NCBI RefSeq assembly: GCF_023953935.1
Contig: NZ_JAMLIW010000003.1
Coordinates: 120,001 to 184,000 of the forward strand
Source of the DNA: Thermomonas sp.
GTDB lineage: Bacteria; Pseudomonadota; Gammaproteobacteria; Xanthomonadales; Xanthomonadaceae
Direction of reading: 5' to 3'
Length of the DNA stretch: 64,000 bases
A program made the translations under genes and the position numbers. Under the pieces are notes generated by a model that had not been told where the DNA came from, made no database searches, and saw nothing but the letters and a program-made list of their open reading frames with translations. This document shows positions 49,017-57,806 of the stretch, one piece after another. Position 1 is the first letter of the stretch. Every line of letters starts with the position of its first letter.

Positions 49017-49898
49017 TCAGCCTCGCGGTTGCCTGCGGTCGGCGGCCAGTGTGCGCAGGGTGAACAGGCGTGCCGCCTTGCCCCAGGCCAGCGCACCGCT
49101 GATCAGGCAGGAAAACAGCAGCCCCAGCGCCAGTCCCGCGCCCAACCGCTGGCGCAGCCACAGCAGGGCCAGCGCCAGCAGCACCGCCAGCAGCCACGGG
49201 AAGACATAGGCCGACAGTACCGCGACCGGACGGCGGATCAGCATCCCGGCGCCGCGCCACCAGGCCTTGATGGCGGAACGCAGGTTGGGATCGGCGGCCA
49301 GCCAGCCGCGCCCGGCTTCGACGCTGGCATGGGCCAGCACCAGCAGGATGCCGCCGATGAGCATTGCCGCGTCGGTCCAGCGGCTGACGTCGGCGGCGAG
49401 GATGGCGTGCTCGTTGAACTTGCTACCCATCCCGAACAGCACGGTGGCCAGCATCGCCGCCGCACCCAGCGGTACGACCGACCACAGCAGCAGCCGCAGC
49501 AGCGGCCAGAACTCGCCGATGGCGCCGCGCAGCAGGTCGCCGAAGCCCGGGCGCACGGCGCTGCGCGCCGCGACCAGGGTGGCACCCACCAGCAGCGGCG
49601 AGAGCAGCAACATCAGGCCGCTGCCAATCCAGAGGCTGGGACCCAGGAACGACAGCGGGGAGTTGGGCGCGAGCAGCGCGTCGGTCAGCCCCATCGGCGC
49701 CTTGCCGTCGGCGGCGGCATTGGCCAGCAGGGAGTGGTCGAGCACCGAGCCCAGCCAGCCCCACAGCGGCAGCGCGGCGATCACGGCGCAGCCGAGGCTG
49801 GCCAGGACCCACAGCAGCAGCAGGCGCCATTGCAGGGCGCGCAGGAGCGCGGTGGGGACGGCGGAGCGGGCGCGAACGGGGCGGATTGACAGGTTCAT
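49017..49898 (-). CDS. Polytopic membrane protein of unknown function
   Basis: 293 residues with about six hydrophobic segments (near 25-48, 88-110, 128-150, 165-185, 225-250, 255-275). I see no enzymatic motif. It starts 10 nt after the M1 peptidase gene stops, with GAGGGCG upstream, so it is probably co-transcribed. A role linked to the peptidase (transport of its products, or anchoring) is possible but unproven. Confidence 0.7.
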   Translation of the reverse strand: MNLSIRPVRARSAVPTALLRALQWRLLLLWVLASLGCAVIAALPLWGWLGSVLDHSLLANAAADGKAPMGLTDALLAPNSPLSFLGPSLWIGSGLMLLLSPLLVGATLVAARSAVRPGFGDLLRGAIGEFWPLLRLLLWSVVPLGAAAMLATVLFGMGSKFNEHAILAADVSRWTDAAMLIGGILLVLAHASVEAGRGWLAADPNLRSAIKAWWRGAGMLIRRPVAVLSAYVFPWLLAVLLALALLWLRQRLGAGLALGLLFSCLISGALAWGKAARLFTLRTLAADRRQPRG

Positions 49899-49908
49899 GG
49901 GGGCGCCC

Positions 49909-52122
49909 TCAGACGGTGACCAGCAGGGTGAAGAAGGCTTGCAGCAGGGCGGTGAAATCGCCGAACCAGCGGCGACTGGCGCGCGGGTTGGCTTCGATGC
50001 TGTAGCCATCATTGAGCTTGTTGGCGTCCATCCGGATCCGGTTGTCCGGATCGAGCTGGGCCGAGACTGCTTTCACGGGGGTGTCCAGCACGAAGCGCTG
50101 CCAGCTCTCCTGCGCGGTGACGGGAAGGTCGCGGTGGCTGCCGTCGGCGAAATTCACCCGCAGGACCTGCGGCGGCTTGACGGCATCACGGCGCACCATG
50201 ATCACGGTATGGAACGGGAACGGGCCGCTGCCGGGCTTGGCATTGGGGTGGGACTTCTTCCAGGCGGCACGCGCATCGGCGATCTGCTTGTCCACCGCCT
50301 TGCTGTCCAGCATGACTTGCTTGCCGTCCTGCTGGTGGTAGCCGGGCAGCGGCAGCACTTCGCGGCTGCTCATGCTTGCGATGCGGTCGTCGGTCTTGCC
50401 GGTGGCGAAGACGTAAGCGTTGAAGGCGGTGTTGACGATGTCGGCGCGGCCAGTGCCTTCGGCCAATGCATCGCGCAGGTCGGCGATCGACGGATGGCGG
50501 AACTTCCAGCGCTCGTAGTACAGCTTCATCGCCCGTTCCAGCGCAGGCTTTCCGACCAGCATCTCGATCTGCCGCATCGCGGTGGCGGTGCGCGAATACA
50601 CGGTGCCGTAGCTGGCGCTGGACATGCGCGACCAGCTGTTGCCGCCGAGTGGATCAGCCGGATCGGTGAGCATGGCGCTGATCCGTTCCATGTCGAACGG
50701 GCGCAGCTGGTAGCCGATCCCGAAGGCCTGCAGCCAACTGGTGCCCACATTGAGCATCTGGTTGCGCGAGGTCATCATGCGCTGGTCCCAGTACTCGTTC
50801 ATGCCTTCGTCGAGCATGGGCTCCTCGAACTCGTTGGAGCCGAGGATGCCGTAGAAGTAGCCGTGGCCGAACTCGTGCACGGTGACGAAATCGAGCATGA
50901 AGCGGCCGAGGCTGCCGGGCGCGACCTGATCGGTGCTGTCGGCGGTGAAGAAGGTGGGATATTCCATGCCCCCGGCTTCGGCCGCGCCGTAGGGCGGCAC
51001 CACCGCGGTGGCGGTCTTGTAGGGATAGGGGCCCAGCGTGCGCGAGAAATACGCCAGCGAGTCGATCGTGGCCTGCGCCACCGGCTCGGCGTTGCTGGTG
51101 TATTCGGGGGTGTAGAGCACGCGCACCTCGACCGGGCCCAGCGGGCCGTTCCAGGTGCGCACCAGCGGCTTGGCGTAGCGGCGGTCGGCGGTCCAGGCGA
51201 AATCGTGGACGTCGTGCTGGACGTAGCGGTGGGTCACCTTGCCGTCGCGCTCGACGGGGGCGCCGGTTTCCTGCCCAGTGGCGCCGACGGTATAGCCCTT
51301 CGGAACCGTCAGGCGCACGTCATAGCTGCCGTAATCGGCATAGAACTCGCTGTGTAGGTGGAACTCGTGGGCGTTCCAGCGCGGCGCGGTGGCACCGCGT
51401 TCCCCCGGCAATTCCAGCACGCCGATCTTCGGGAACCACTGGCCGATCAGATGGAAGCTGCCGTAGTAGCCGGTCCGCGCCACCACCCGCGGCAACTGGT
51501 CGAAGAAGTCGATGTTCAAGGTGGTGCTGGCGCCCGGCGCGACCGGCTGCGGCAGGTCGATGCGGACCACGCTGCGGTCGGTCTTCGGGCCGTTGTCGGG
51601 CTGCACGTAGGTCCACTTCGCCGCCGCGCCGCCCTGGGCGACGCGATCAAGGCGGATGTAGCCGTATTCACCGTCGCGGGTGGCCACGTTGCTGCGGAAG
51701 CCGCTGGCGCTGGCGCGCTTTTCGGTCATGAAGGTGCTGCCGGGGCCTTCAAACGCATTCAGGTACAGGTGGACGTAGATGCTGCACACCGGCTGCGCGC
51801 TGCGGTTGCGCCAGGTGAGGGTCTGCTTGCCGGTGATGGTGTGCTTGTCGGGGTCGAGGGTGGCGTCGATCGAGTAGCTCACCACGCGGTCGGACAGGGT
51901 GGCGGCGTTGGCGGCACGCGGGCCACCCCAGGCGGTGGGGGCACTCGCGGTGCGCACTGCGGCGGCATCGGGCGCGGCCAGGGGAATGGCCGCGCAGGTG
52001 GTCGGTGCCGCGGTTTGCGGGACAGTCGCGCCTGGAACGGTATCCGGCGCCTTGGCGATGGCGGTGGACACGGGCAGGGCGAGCAAGGCTGCCAGAACGG
52101 CGGAGGTGTGGCGGCGGATCAT
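49909..52122 (-). CDS. M1 family zinc aminopeptidase
   Basis: 737 residues. A signal peptide (MIRRHTSAVLAALLALPVSTAIA) is followed by a beta-sandwich N-terminal domain and the gluzincin catalytic domain with HEFGH (about 413-417) and the second Glu ligand in NEFEEPMLDEGMNEYWDQ (near 436). The GAMEN-type exopeptidase motif is replaced by AAEAGGMEYPT. The C-terminal domain is long. The start at 52122 gives the signal peptide; the frame extends upstream past the divergent promoter and is not used. Confidence 0.92.
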   Translation of the reverse strand: MIRRHTSAVLAALLALPVSTAIAKAPDTVPGATVPQTAAPTTCAAIPLAAPDAAAVRTASAPTAWGGPRAANAATLSDRVVSYSIDATLDPDKHTITGKQTLTWRNRSAQPVCSIYVHLYLNAFEGPGSTFMTEKRASASGFRSNVATRDGEYGYIRLDRVAQGGAAAKWTYVQPDNGPKTDRSVVRIDLPQPVAPGASTTLNIDFFDQLPRVVARTGYYGSFHLIGQWFPKIGVLELPGERGATAPRWNAHEFHLHSEFYADYGSYDVRLTVPKGYTVGATGQETGAPVERDGKVTHRYVQHDVHDFAWTADRRYAKPLVRTWNGPLGPVEVRVLYTPEYTSNAEPVAQATIDSLAYFSRTLGPYPYKTATAVVPPYGAAEAGGMEYPTFFTADSTDQVAPGSLGRFMLDFVTVHEFGHGYFYGILGSNEFEEPMLDEGMNEYWDQRMMTSRNQMLNVGTSWLQAFGIGYQLRPFDMERISAMLTDPADPLGGNSWSRMSSASYGTVYSRTATAMRQIEMLVGKPALERAMKLYYERWKFRHPSIADLRDALAEGTGRADIVNTAFNAYVFATGKTDDRIASMSSREVLPLPGYHQQDGKQVMLDSKAVDKQIADARAAWKKSHPNAKPGSGPFPFHTVIMVRRDAVKPPQVLRVNFADGSHRDLPVTAQESWQRFVLDTPVKAVSAQLDPDNRIRMDANKLNDGYSIEANPRASRRWFGDFTALLQAFFTLLVTV

Positions 52123-52348
52123 GCGATGGAATCCCGGCAATGGGCTGTCACCCAAGATGGGCGATCGACCAGGGTGCGACAAGTGACAAGAGTCACGTGT
52201 CCGGAAGTCATGTTTCCAGACGATATGAGGGAGCCGTCGTGCGGCAATTTGCCGGCGAACCCGGTTCGGATGACCTGGTTTCAGGATGCGCGCAGGAAGC
52301 AAAGGATTTATCGTGGCCGCGTACGTGGGCCGGGCAAGGGGACAATCG

Positions 52349-53203
52349 GTGAATCGGGACAAAAAGGAACTGGTCTTGGAGCGGATCGCGCGGATGTTCC
52401 TGTGGGCGCTGTTCCCGGTGCTGCTGCTGGCGGGCGTGTCGGCTTGCACCCGGTCGGCCAGCCCCGTTGGCGGTGGCGACGCCGAGGCTTCGGCGACCGT
52501 GCCCGCCGATGGCACCGCCGAGCGGCCAGGTTCCATGTTGGCCTACGAGCATCGCATCAATGTGGTCTTGCCCGAGGATGCGATCATCGGGCGCTTGCGG
52601 GCGACGCAGGCGGCCTGCACCGGCGCGCGATTCGGACGTTGCGAAGTGCTGACGGTCGATCAGTCCGGCGGCGATGCGCCGAGGGCGACGCTCACGGTGC
52701 GGATCGTTCCGGCCGGCGTGGAGCCGATGATCGCGCTGGCGGGCGAGGGTGGTCGGATCGGTGCGCGCAATACCCGCGCCGAGGATCTGGCTCAGGCGGT
52801 CAATGACAACGCGCGCCAGCGCGCACGCCTGCAGAAGGAATTGGCCCTGCTGCAGGAATTCCAGCAGCGCAAGGATCTGGCGGTGGCCGACATGGTGGCG
52901 CTGTCGCAGCGGATCTCCGACACCGAATCGCAGCTGGAATCGGCGGAACAGGAAGGCGCCCAGCAGCAGCGGCGGATCACCACCCAGTTGCTGACGATCG
53001 GGTTCGGCCCCACCGGCAGTGATTCCGGGCTGGGCGAGATCGGCAGCGCAGTGCGGGATTCCGGCGAACTCTTCGCCCAGGGCGTGGCGTGGATGATCCG
53101 CGCCGTCGCGTTCCTGCTGCCGCTGGCGCTGGGCCTGTTCGTGCTGGTCGTCATCGTGCGCCGACTGCGGCGCAGGAAGTCGGCGGGCAAGCCGCAAGGG
53201 TGA
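52349..53203 (+). CDS. DUF4349 family membrane-anchored lipoprotein
   Basis: 284 residues from GTG 52349 (AAGGGG 7 nt upstream); an internal ATG at 52394 could also serve. The hydrophobic N-terminus ends in a lipobox-like VSAC. The middle is a coiled coil (NARQRARLQKELALLQEFQQ, ALSQRISDTESQLESAE) and the C-terminus is a membrane helix plus basic tail RRLRRRKSAGK. This is the DUF4349 layout, a family found near stress and envelope genes, of unknown function. About 226 bp separates it from the divergent M1 peptidase start. Confidence 0.83.
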   Translation: MNRDKKELVLERIARMFLWALFPVLLLAGVSACTRSASPVGGGDAEASATVPADGTAERPGSMLAYEHRINVVLPEDAIIGRLRATQAACTGARFGRCEVLTVDQSGGDAPRATLTVRIVPAGVEPMIALAGEGGRIGARNTRAEDLAQAVNDNARQRARLQKELALLQEFQQRKDLAVADMVALSQRISDTESQLESAEQEGAQQQRRITTQLLTIGFGPTGSDSGLGEIGSAVRDSGELFAQGVAWMIRAVAFLLPLALGLFVLVVIVRRLRRRKSAGKPQG

Positions 53204-53257
53204 TGCCACCCCGGAGTCACCAGTCGCAACAGGGCGCCGCGGTGGTTCGCCGGTGCG

Positions 53258-54181
53258 TCAGCGCGCGGGCGGGGTTCGCACCGGCAGCGGGACGCCGCAC
53301 AGGTCGATATGGCCGGGCGGCTGGGTGTAGAAATCGTCCTTGCGGTTGCGCCGCGCCTCGGTGGCGTCGATGAAGGCCTGGCTGTCGGTGCGCAGCAGCT
53401 GCAGCGGCGTGCGCTGTGCCGCCGGCACGTCGCTGGCCAGCTTGACCGACAGGATCGGCGTGCGCAGGGCCGGGTCGGTGTAGAAGCCCATCGGCGCGGG
53501 GCCGCGCGGGATCACGCTGAGCAGTTCCATGCCTTGCACCACCCGGCCGACCACGGTGAGCTGGTGGTCGAGCGCGCGCGGCGCCTGCCCGATCACGGCA
53601 TAGAGTTCAGCGCCGATGCTGGAATCAGGCGCGTTGTTGCGGCCGGCGCCGACCACGCCGTAGCAATGGGCCATCCACATCCGGCCGGTCTGCGGATTGC
53701 GCCCGACCGGGAAGCCGTCGGCGAATCCCACCTGTGGCGCCCAGCCGTCGACATCGGGCAGCCGGTCGAAGCGCACGCCGGCATCGCTGCGGGTGAATTC
53801 GGCGGGCAGGTGGGTCTTGGTGCCCGCCGGATAAGGCTTGGCCTTGCCGGCTTCCTCGCCTTCGGCATCACCGAACTGGACCACGAAATTGTCCTGCGAG
53901 CGGTAGATCGTCAGGCCATCCCAGAAGCCGCCCTTGGCCATGGTCTTGATGTTGGCGACATGCTCGGGCGCGAAGCCGGGGGCCAGTTCGATGATCACGC
54001 GGCCGGTCGCCAATTCCATGTACAGCGTATTGGCCGGATCGAGGTCGCGCCAGGCGCTGGCGGGTGCGGCGTCGATGATCTCTTGCGCCGTGCGCGGCTT
54101 GGGCGGCGCACCGGCATCCTGCGCGACGGCGGGGGCGATGACGGCGGCCGCGAGGGCGAGGGCGAGCAGGGCGAGGCGCAT
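53258..54181 (-). CDS. Cyclophilin-type peptidyl-prolyl isomerase, exported
   Basis: 307 residues. The signal peptide ends near AVIAPAVAQ; the first 30 mature residues are an Ala/Pro linker. The cyclophilin domain shows [37 protein letters not shown] and [21 protein letters not shown]. The domain has a long insertion (near 120-165) and a C-terminal extension of about 60 residues compared with PpiA. Periplasmic protein folding is the likely role. The frame continues upstream to 54397 but no ribosome-binding site supports it. Confidence 0.87.
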   Translation of the reverse strand: MRLALLALALAAAVIAPAVAQDAGAPPKPRTAQEIIDAAPASAWRDLDPANTLYMELATGRVIIELAPGFAPEHVANIKTMAKGGFWDGLTIYRSQDNFVVQFGDAEGEEAGKAKPYPAGTKTHLPAEFTRSDAGVRFDRLPDVDGWAPQVGFADGFPVGRNPQTGRMWMAHCYGVVGAGRNNAPDSSIGAELYAVIGQAPRALDHQLTVVGRVVQGMELLSVIPRGPAPMGFYTDPALRTPILSVKLASDVPAAQRTPLQLLRTDSQAFIDATEARRNRKDDFYTQPPGHIDLCGVPLPVRTPPAR

Positions 54182-54289
54182 GGTGTGACTCCAAGGAGAA
54201 TGATCAAGCATAGACCTTGGAACCACCTTGGAGGCACATGCGGGGTTCGCACAAGTATTGGAGGGGGTGAGTTCGGTATTCTTTCCGAC

Positions 54290-55054
54290 ATGAACAGGAC
54301 TGCATTTGCATCTCCCAAGGGTGTTTGCCAGAACTGCGGTGCGAAGTTGGCCGAAAACATGCGTTTTTGCAGTGTGTGCGGTCAGGATCATCGCCATCGA
54401 CGCCTGCGGGTCGACGAGCTGGCACGCGATTTGTTATCCGACCTGTGGACGCTGGATGGACCATGGTTTCGGACCCTGCGTGCCCTGGTTCCGGAGGCCG
54501 GGAGCTTGTCGAAGCAATACGTCAATGGCCACCGCGTCGGCCATGTGAATCCGGTCCGCTTCCACCTGATCATCCTGGTGGTCGAGGTGGCGTTGTTGGG
54601 CCTGTTTTCCGGAATATTCGAGTTCAATCTCCCCGGCTACGTCGAATGGGAGGCACTGCTGCTGCTCGTCATCTTCGTGCCGCTGATATCGTGGTTGCTG
54701 CGAGTCACCTGCGGCCCGACTTACAGCTTGGCCGAGGTCATGGTGCTGACCTTGTACATGCTGGGAATGACATCACTGACCTGTGTCTTGTTGCTCGGCA
54801 TGTTCGGGCTGTTGGCATGGATTCTCCATAACATTCAGCAGCCGTGGCTGTGGAACGCTGGGGTGCTCGTCATCGCCGGTATCGGCTACGTTCTGCTGCC
54901 GGGCTACTTGATGCTCAGTCTGGTTCGTTTCTTTGGCTGCCGCTGGGGCCGTGCCTTCGTCGTGGTCGCAGGCTTTCCTCTGTTGGGGCTTGCGGTGGGT
55001 GCGGGATTCAAGTGGATCAACGCGCTGTTTGGCTGGGCTCTGGCGGGAAAGTGA
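54290..55054 (+). CDS. DUF3667-like zinc-ribbon membrane protein
   Basis: 254 residues. The N-terminus has a zinc ribbon, CQNCGAKLAENMRFCSVCGQDH (two CxxC pairs), then a short amphipathic linker and about five membrane helices (within 93-250). This is the DUF3667 layout, found in many bacteria, without a known function. It is divergent from the cyclophilin gene, with about 108 bp between starts. Confidence 0.8.
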   Translation: MNRTAFASPKGVCQNCGAKLAENMRFCSVCGQDHRHRRLRVDELARDLLSDLWTLDGPWFRTLRALVPEAGSLSKQYVNGHRVGHVNPVRFHLIILVVEVALLGLFSGIFEFNLPGYVEWEALLLLVIFVPLISWLLRVTCGPTYSLAEVMVLTLYMLGMTSLTCVLLLGMFGLLAWILHNIQQPWLWNAGVLVIAGIGYVLLPGYLMLSLVRFFGCRWGRAFVVVAGFPLLGLAVGAGFKWINALFGWALAGK

Positions 55055-55171
55055 GCGGCAACCGATACGCCTGCAGAATCGGGATGTCCGTTGCTTTCCT
55101 TCGATCGCCTGCCGTTGTGGCAACTGCGTCATGCGGTCGAACGATAGAATCATCCTCGAGACGGGAGAATC

Positions 55172-55267
55172 ATGAAATGCGCGTGTTGGCCTTCCCCGCA
55201 ACGCGAGGAGCGGGTTGGGTGGGCAGGTTTCTACCCGCGCTGCGATCGGCGTCGCGGCGAGGGCTGA
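55172..55267 (+). CDS. Possible 31-residue small protein
   Basis: Short open frame beginning MKCACWPSPQREERVGWAG and ending in a basic RRRGEG, with a GGGAGA ribosome-binding site 5-10 nt upstream and a TAGAAT -10-like box (55145-55150) before that. It overlaps the last bases of phaZ on the other strand. An alternative start two codons later in another frame (ATG 55178) gives a different 31-residue product. The only support is the signals; nothing is known of such a protein, and chance is a real possibility. Confidence 0.25.
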   Translation: MKCACWPSPQREERVGWAGFYPRCDRRRGEG

Positions 55268-56559
55268 GTTGAGCGCGCTGGCGCTTTCGTGGGCGTGGCG
55301 GGCTTCACCGGCGCCTGTGCCTGCGCCGCGATGAACTCCCGCACCTGCGGATAGATCTGCGTGCGCCAGCGGCGGCCGCTGAAGATGCCGTAGTGGCCGG
55401 CGCCGGCGGCGGTGAGCTGCTGGCGCTTGCTTGCCTGGATGCCAGTGCACAATGCGTGCGCGGCGTGGGTCTGGCCGAGACCGGAAATATCGTCGAGCTC
55501 ACCTTCGATGGTCAGCAGCGCGCAGTCGCGAATCTTCGACGGATCGACGCGCTCGCCAGCGACATCCCACAACCCGCGCGGCAGCAGGTGCTCCTGGAAC
55601 ACGGTGCGTATGGTGTCGAGGTAATACTCGGCGGGCATGTCCAGCACCGCGTTGTATTCGTCGTAGAACTTGCGGTGGGATTCGGCGGAACTGAGGTCGC
55701 CCTTGATCAGATCCTGATAGAAATCCCAGTGCGACAGCCCGTGCCGTTCCGGGTTCATGGCGACGAAGCCCATGTGCTGCAGGAAGCCCGGATACACGCG
55801 GCGTCCCACGCCCGGATAGTTGGCCGGGACAGTGTGGATGACGCTGTTCTCGAACCACCACAGCGGCTGCCTGGTGGCGAGGTTGTCCACCGCGGTCGGC
55901 GAGCGGCGGGCGTCGATCGGGCCGCCCATCATCGTCATCGATTTCGGCAGCGGCTCGTCGCGCCCGGCCATGAGCGAGATCGCGGCCAGTACCGGCACGG
56001 TCGGCTGGCAGACGCTGATGACGTGCAGGTTGTCGGTGCCGATGTGGCGGATGAAGTCCTGCACATAGGCCACGTAATCATCGAGGTGGAAGGCGCCGGC
56101 ATCGGTCGCCACCATCCGCGCATCGGTCCAGTCGGTGATGTAGACCTTGTGGTCGGGCAGCAGGGTGCGCACGGTGTCGCGCAGCAAGGTGGCGTGGTGG
56201 CCGGACAGCGGCGCGACCACCAGCACCACCGGGTCGTCCTTCATCCGCGCCAGGCCGTCGGCCTGGTCGTGGTAGCGCTTGAAACGCAATAGTCGGCAGA
56301 AGGGTTTTTCCAGCTCGACCCGTTCGACCACCGGGATCGGGTGGCCTTCGACCTCGATCTGGTGGATGCCGAACTCGGGTTTCTCGTAGTCCTTGCCGAG
56401 TCGGTACATCAGCTCGAAGCCGGCGGCGGTGCGCTGCGAGCCGGGCAGCGAGGACAGCCAACTGTCCTGCGCGGAATAGATGCGGGCGTTGGCATCGGCC
56501 CAGTAGGCGAGGGGCGCGAGCCCGGTGCGCCAGAGTTCATGCAGTGGATAAAGCACCAT
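55231..56559 (-). CDS. phaZ: Intracellular polyhydroxybutyrate depolymerase
   Basis: 442 residues from ATG 56559 (a second in-frame ATG lies at 56595). It matches intracellular PHB depolymerases: MVLYPLHELWRTGLAPLAYW at the N-terminus and the Cys-type nucleophile elbow SVCQP (Cys near 181), with Asp in EGELDDISG and His in AAGAGHYGIFSGRRW. The enzyme mobilises stored polyhydroxyalkanoate in the cytosol. No PHA synthase gene is in this window. The C-terminal 25 residues are Pro/Arg-rich and low-complexity. Confidence 0.92.
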   Translation of the reverse strand: MVLYPLHELWRTGLAPLAYWADANARIYSAQDSWLSSLPGSQRTAAGFELMYRLGKDYEKPEFGIHQIEVEGHPIPVVERVELEKPFCRLLRFKRYHDQADGLARMKDDPVVLVVAPLSGHHATLLRDTVRTLLPDHKVYITDWTDARMVATDAGAFHLDDYVAYVQDFIRHIGTDNLHVISVCQPTVPVLAAISLMAGRDEPLPKSMTMMGGPIDARRSPTAVDNLATRQPLWWFENSVIHTVPANYPGVGRRVYPGFLQHMGFVAMNPERHGLSHWDFYQDLIKGDLSSAESHRKFYDEYNAVLDMPAEYYLDTIRTVFQEHLLPRGLWDVAGERVDPSKIRDCALLTIEGELDDISGLGQTHAAHALCTGIQASKRQQLTAAGAGHYGIFSGRRWRTQIYPQVREFIAAQAQAPVKPATPTKAPARSTQPSPRRRSQRG

Positions 56560-56655
56560 CGGCTGGACGTGTTCCCGTATGCGGCGATGCAGCATAGCGC
56601 GCCGGGCGCGGCGGAATGTGATCCAGTTCGCGTTTCCGATGCCCCCGGCGCCGCT

Positions 56656-57249
56656 TCAGTCCGGCAATTCCAGTGCGGCGGCGGCCCCGACCCGTCCCGG
56701 TGACAGCCAGCAATGTGAACCCAGCGGGCGCAAACCCAGCGCGCGCAGACGCTTGCGATAGAACGCGGCGGACCGCTGCTTGAATTCGTCCTCGTCCCCG
56801 ATCGCACCGTCACCACGGGTGAAGGCCTCGATGAAGGCAACCCCGCCGCACAGTTCCGCCAGCGCCGGCAGGCCGCGATCGAGCTCGGGCGTTGGCAGGT
56901 AATGCAGCACGTCGCTGCAGATCAGAAGATCGGCCGGCGGGCAGGGCCGCAGCTGCGCGAAGTCACCGAAGCGCGCGTAGTGCAGATTGCGCCGGCGGCC
57001 GTAGCGGGCGATGGCGTATGCGCTGGCGTCGAAGCCCAGGTATTGCACGTTCGGCCGCAGCTTCAGCAGCGGCGCGCGCCACGCGCCTTCGCCACAGCCG
57101 ATGTCGAGCACCGTGCGAAGTGGGCGCTCCAGATGGTATTCGGCGGTCGCCACCGCCAGCAGCACCTTGCGCGCCAGCCGTGCGGCACCGCCGATGCCGC
57201 CGTGACGATACCACTGGTCGAAGTAGGCGCGGTCGTAGGTCTTGGTCAT
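56656..57249 (-). CDS. Class I SAM-dependent methyltransferase
   Basis: 197 residues. SAM-binding motif I is VLDIGCGEGAWRAPLL (near 45), followed by YLGFDASAYAIARYG (motif II) and ADLLICSDVLHYLP (motif IV). It belongs to the broad Methyltransf_25/11 group; substrate unknown. Its start codon lies only 12 bp from that of the divergent hemJ gene, so their promoters must overlap the genes or each other. Confidence 0.88.
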   Translation of the reverse strand: MTKTYDRAYFDQWYRHGGIGGAARLARKVLLAVATAEYHLERPLRTVLDIGCGEGAWRAPLLKLRPNVQYLGFDASAYAIARYGRRRNLHYARFGDFAQLRPCPPADLLICSDVLHYLPTPELDRGLPALAELCGGVAFIEAFTRGDGAIGDEDEFKQRSAAFYRKRLRALGLRPLGSHCWLSPGRVGAAAALELPD

Positions 57250-57261
57250 CGTGGCATCCTA

Positions 57262-57738
57262 ATGGCGAACCTGTCGTCGAGCCCGCGCATGGCCTATCTG
57301 CTGACCAAGACCTTCCACCTCGTGTTCGTGATCGCGTGGATGGCGGCGGTGTTCTACCTGCCGCGCATCCTCGTCAACCTCGCCGAGGCGGGCGACGTGC
57401 CCGCGGTGCGCGCGCGGCTGCTGCTGATGGGGCGGCGGTTGTATCGTTTCGGCCATGTGATGTTCGCGCTGGCATTTGCGCTGGGCCTGACCCTGTGGCT
57501 GGGCTATCGGGTGTTGCCGCACTTCCCGACGCTGGTGGTGGCAGGCACGCTCTGGCTGCACGTCAAGCTGGGGCTGGTGATCCTGTTGTTCGCGTATTAC
57601 GTCTGGAGCGGGCGGCAGCTGGCGCGGGTCGAACGCGGCGGGGCATTGGGGTCGGCCACGCTGCTGCGCTGGATCAACGAACTGCCGCTGCCGCTGCTGG
57701 TCGCGATCGTCTGGCTGGTGCTGGCCAAGCCGTTTTGA
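57262..57738 (+). CDS. hemJ: HemJ protoporphyrinogen IX oxidase (UPF0093)
   Basis: 158 residues with about four membrane helices and the HemJ signatures FHLVFVIAWMAAVFYLPR (His and Arg), YRFGHVMF, and LWLHVKLGLVILLFAYYVW with the conserved Lys. HemJ oxidises protoporphyrinogen IX to protoporphyrin IX in the inner membrane in haem synthesis. The ATG at 57262 gives a 9-residue leader; a start at 57289 (MAYLL) also fits. It converges on the alkaline phosphatase gene. Confidence 0.88.
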   Translation: MANLSSSPRMAYLLTKTFHLVFVIAWMAAVFYLPRILVNLAEAGDVPAVRARLLLMGRRLYRFGHVMFALAFALGLTLWLGYRVLPHFPTLVVAGTLWLHVKLGLVILLFAYYVWSGRQLARVERGGALGSATLLRWINELPLPLLVAIVWLVLAKPF

Positions 57739-57806
57739 GGTCTTCGCGCCGCGGAGGCGAGATTGCGATTGCACGTGGCGCCCGGGGTCGCCTTGCGCTC
57801 CTGCGG

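Noticed and set aside
49267..51357. A plus-strand frame of about 696 codons opposite the M1 peptidase and the membrane protein
   Set aside because: Shadow of the minus-strand genes; the zinc motif and membrane segments belong to the other strand.
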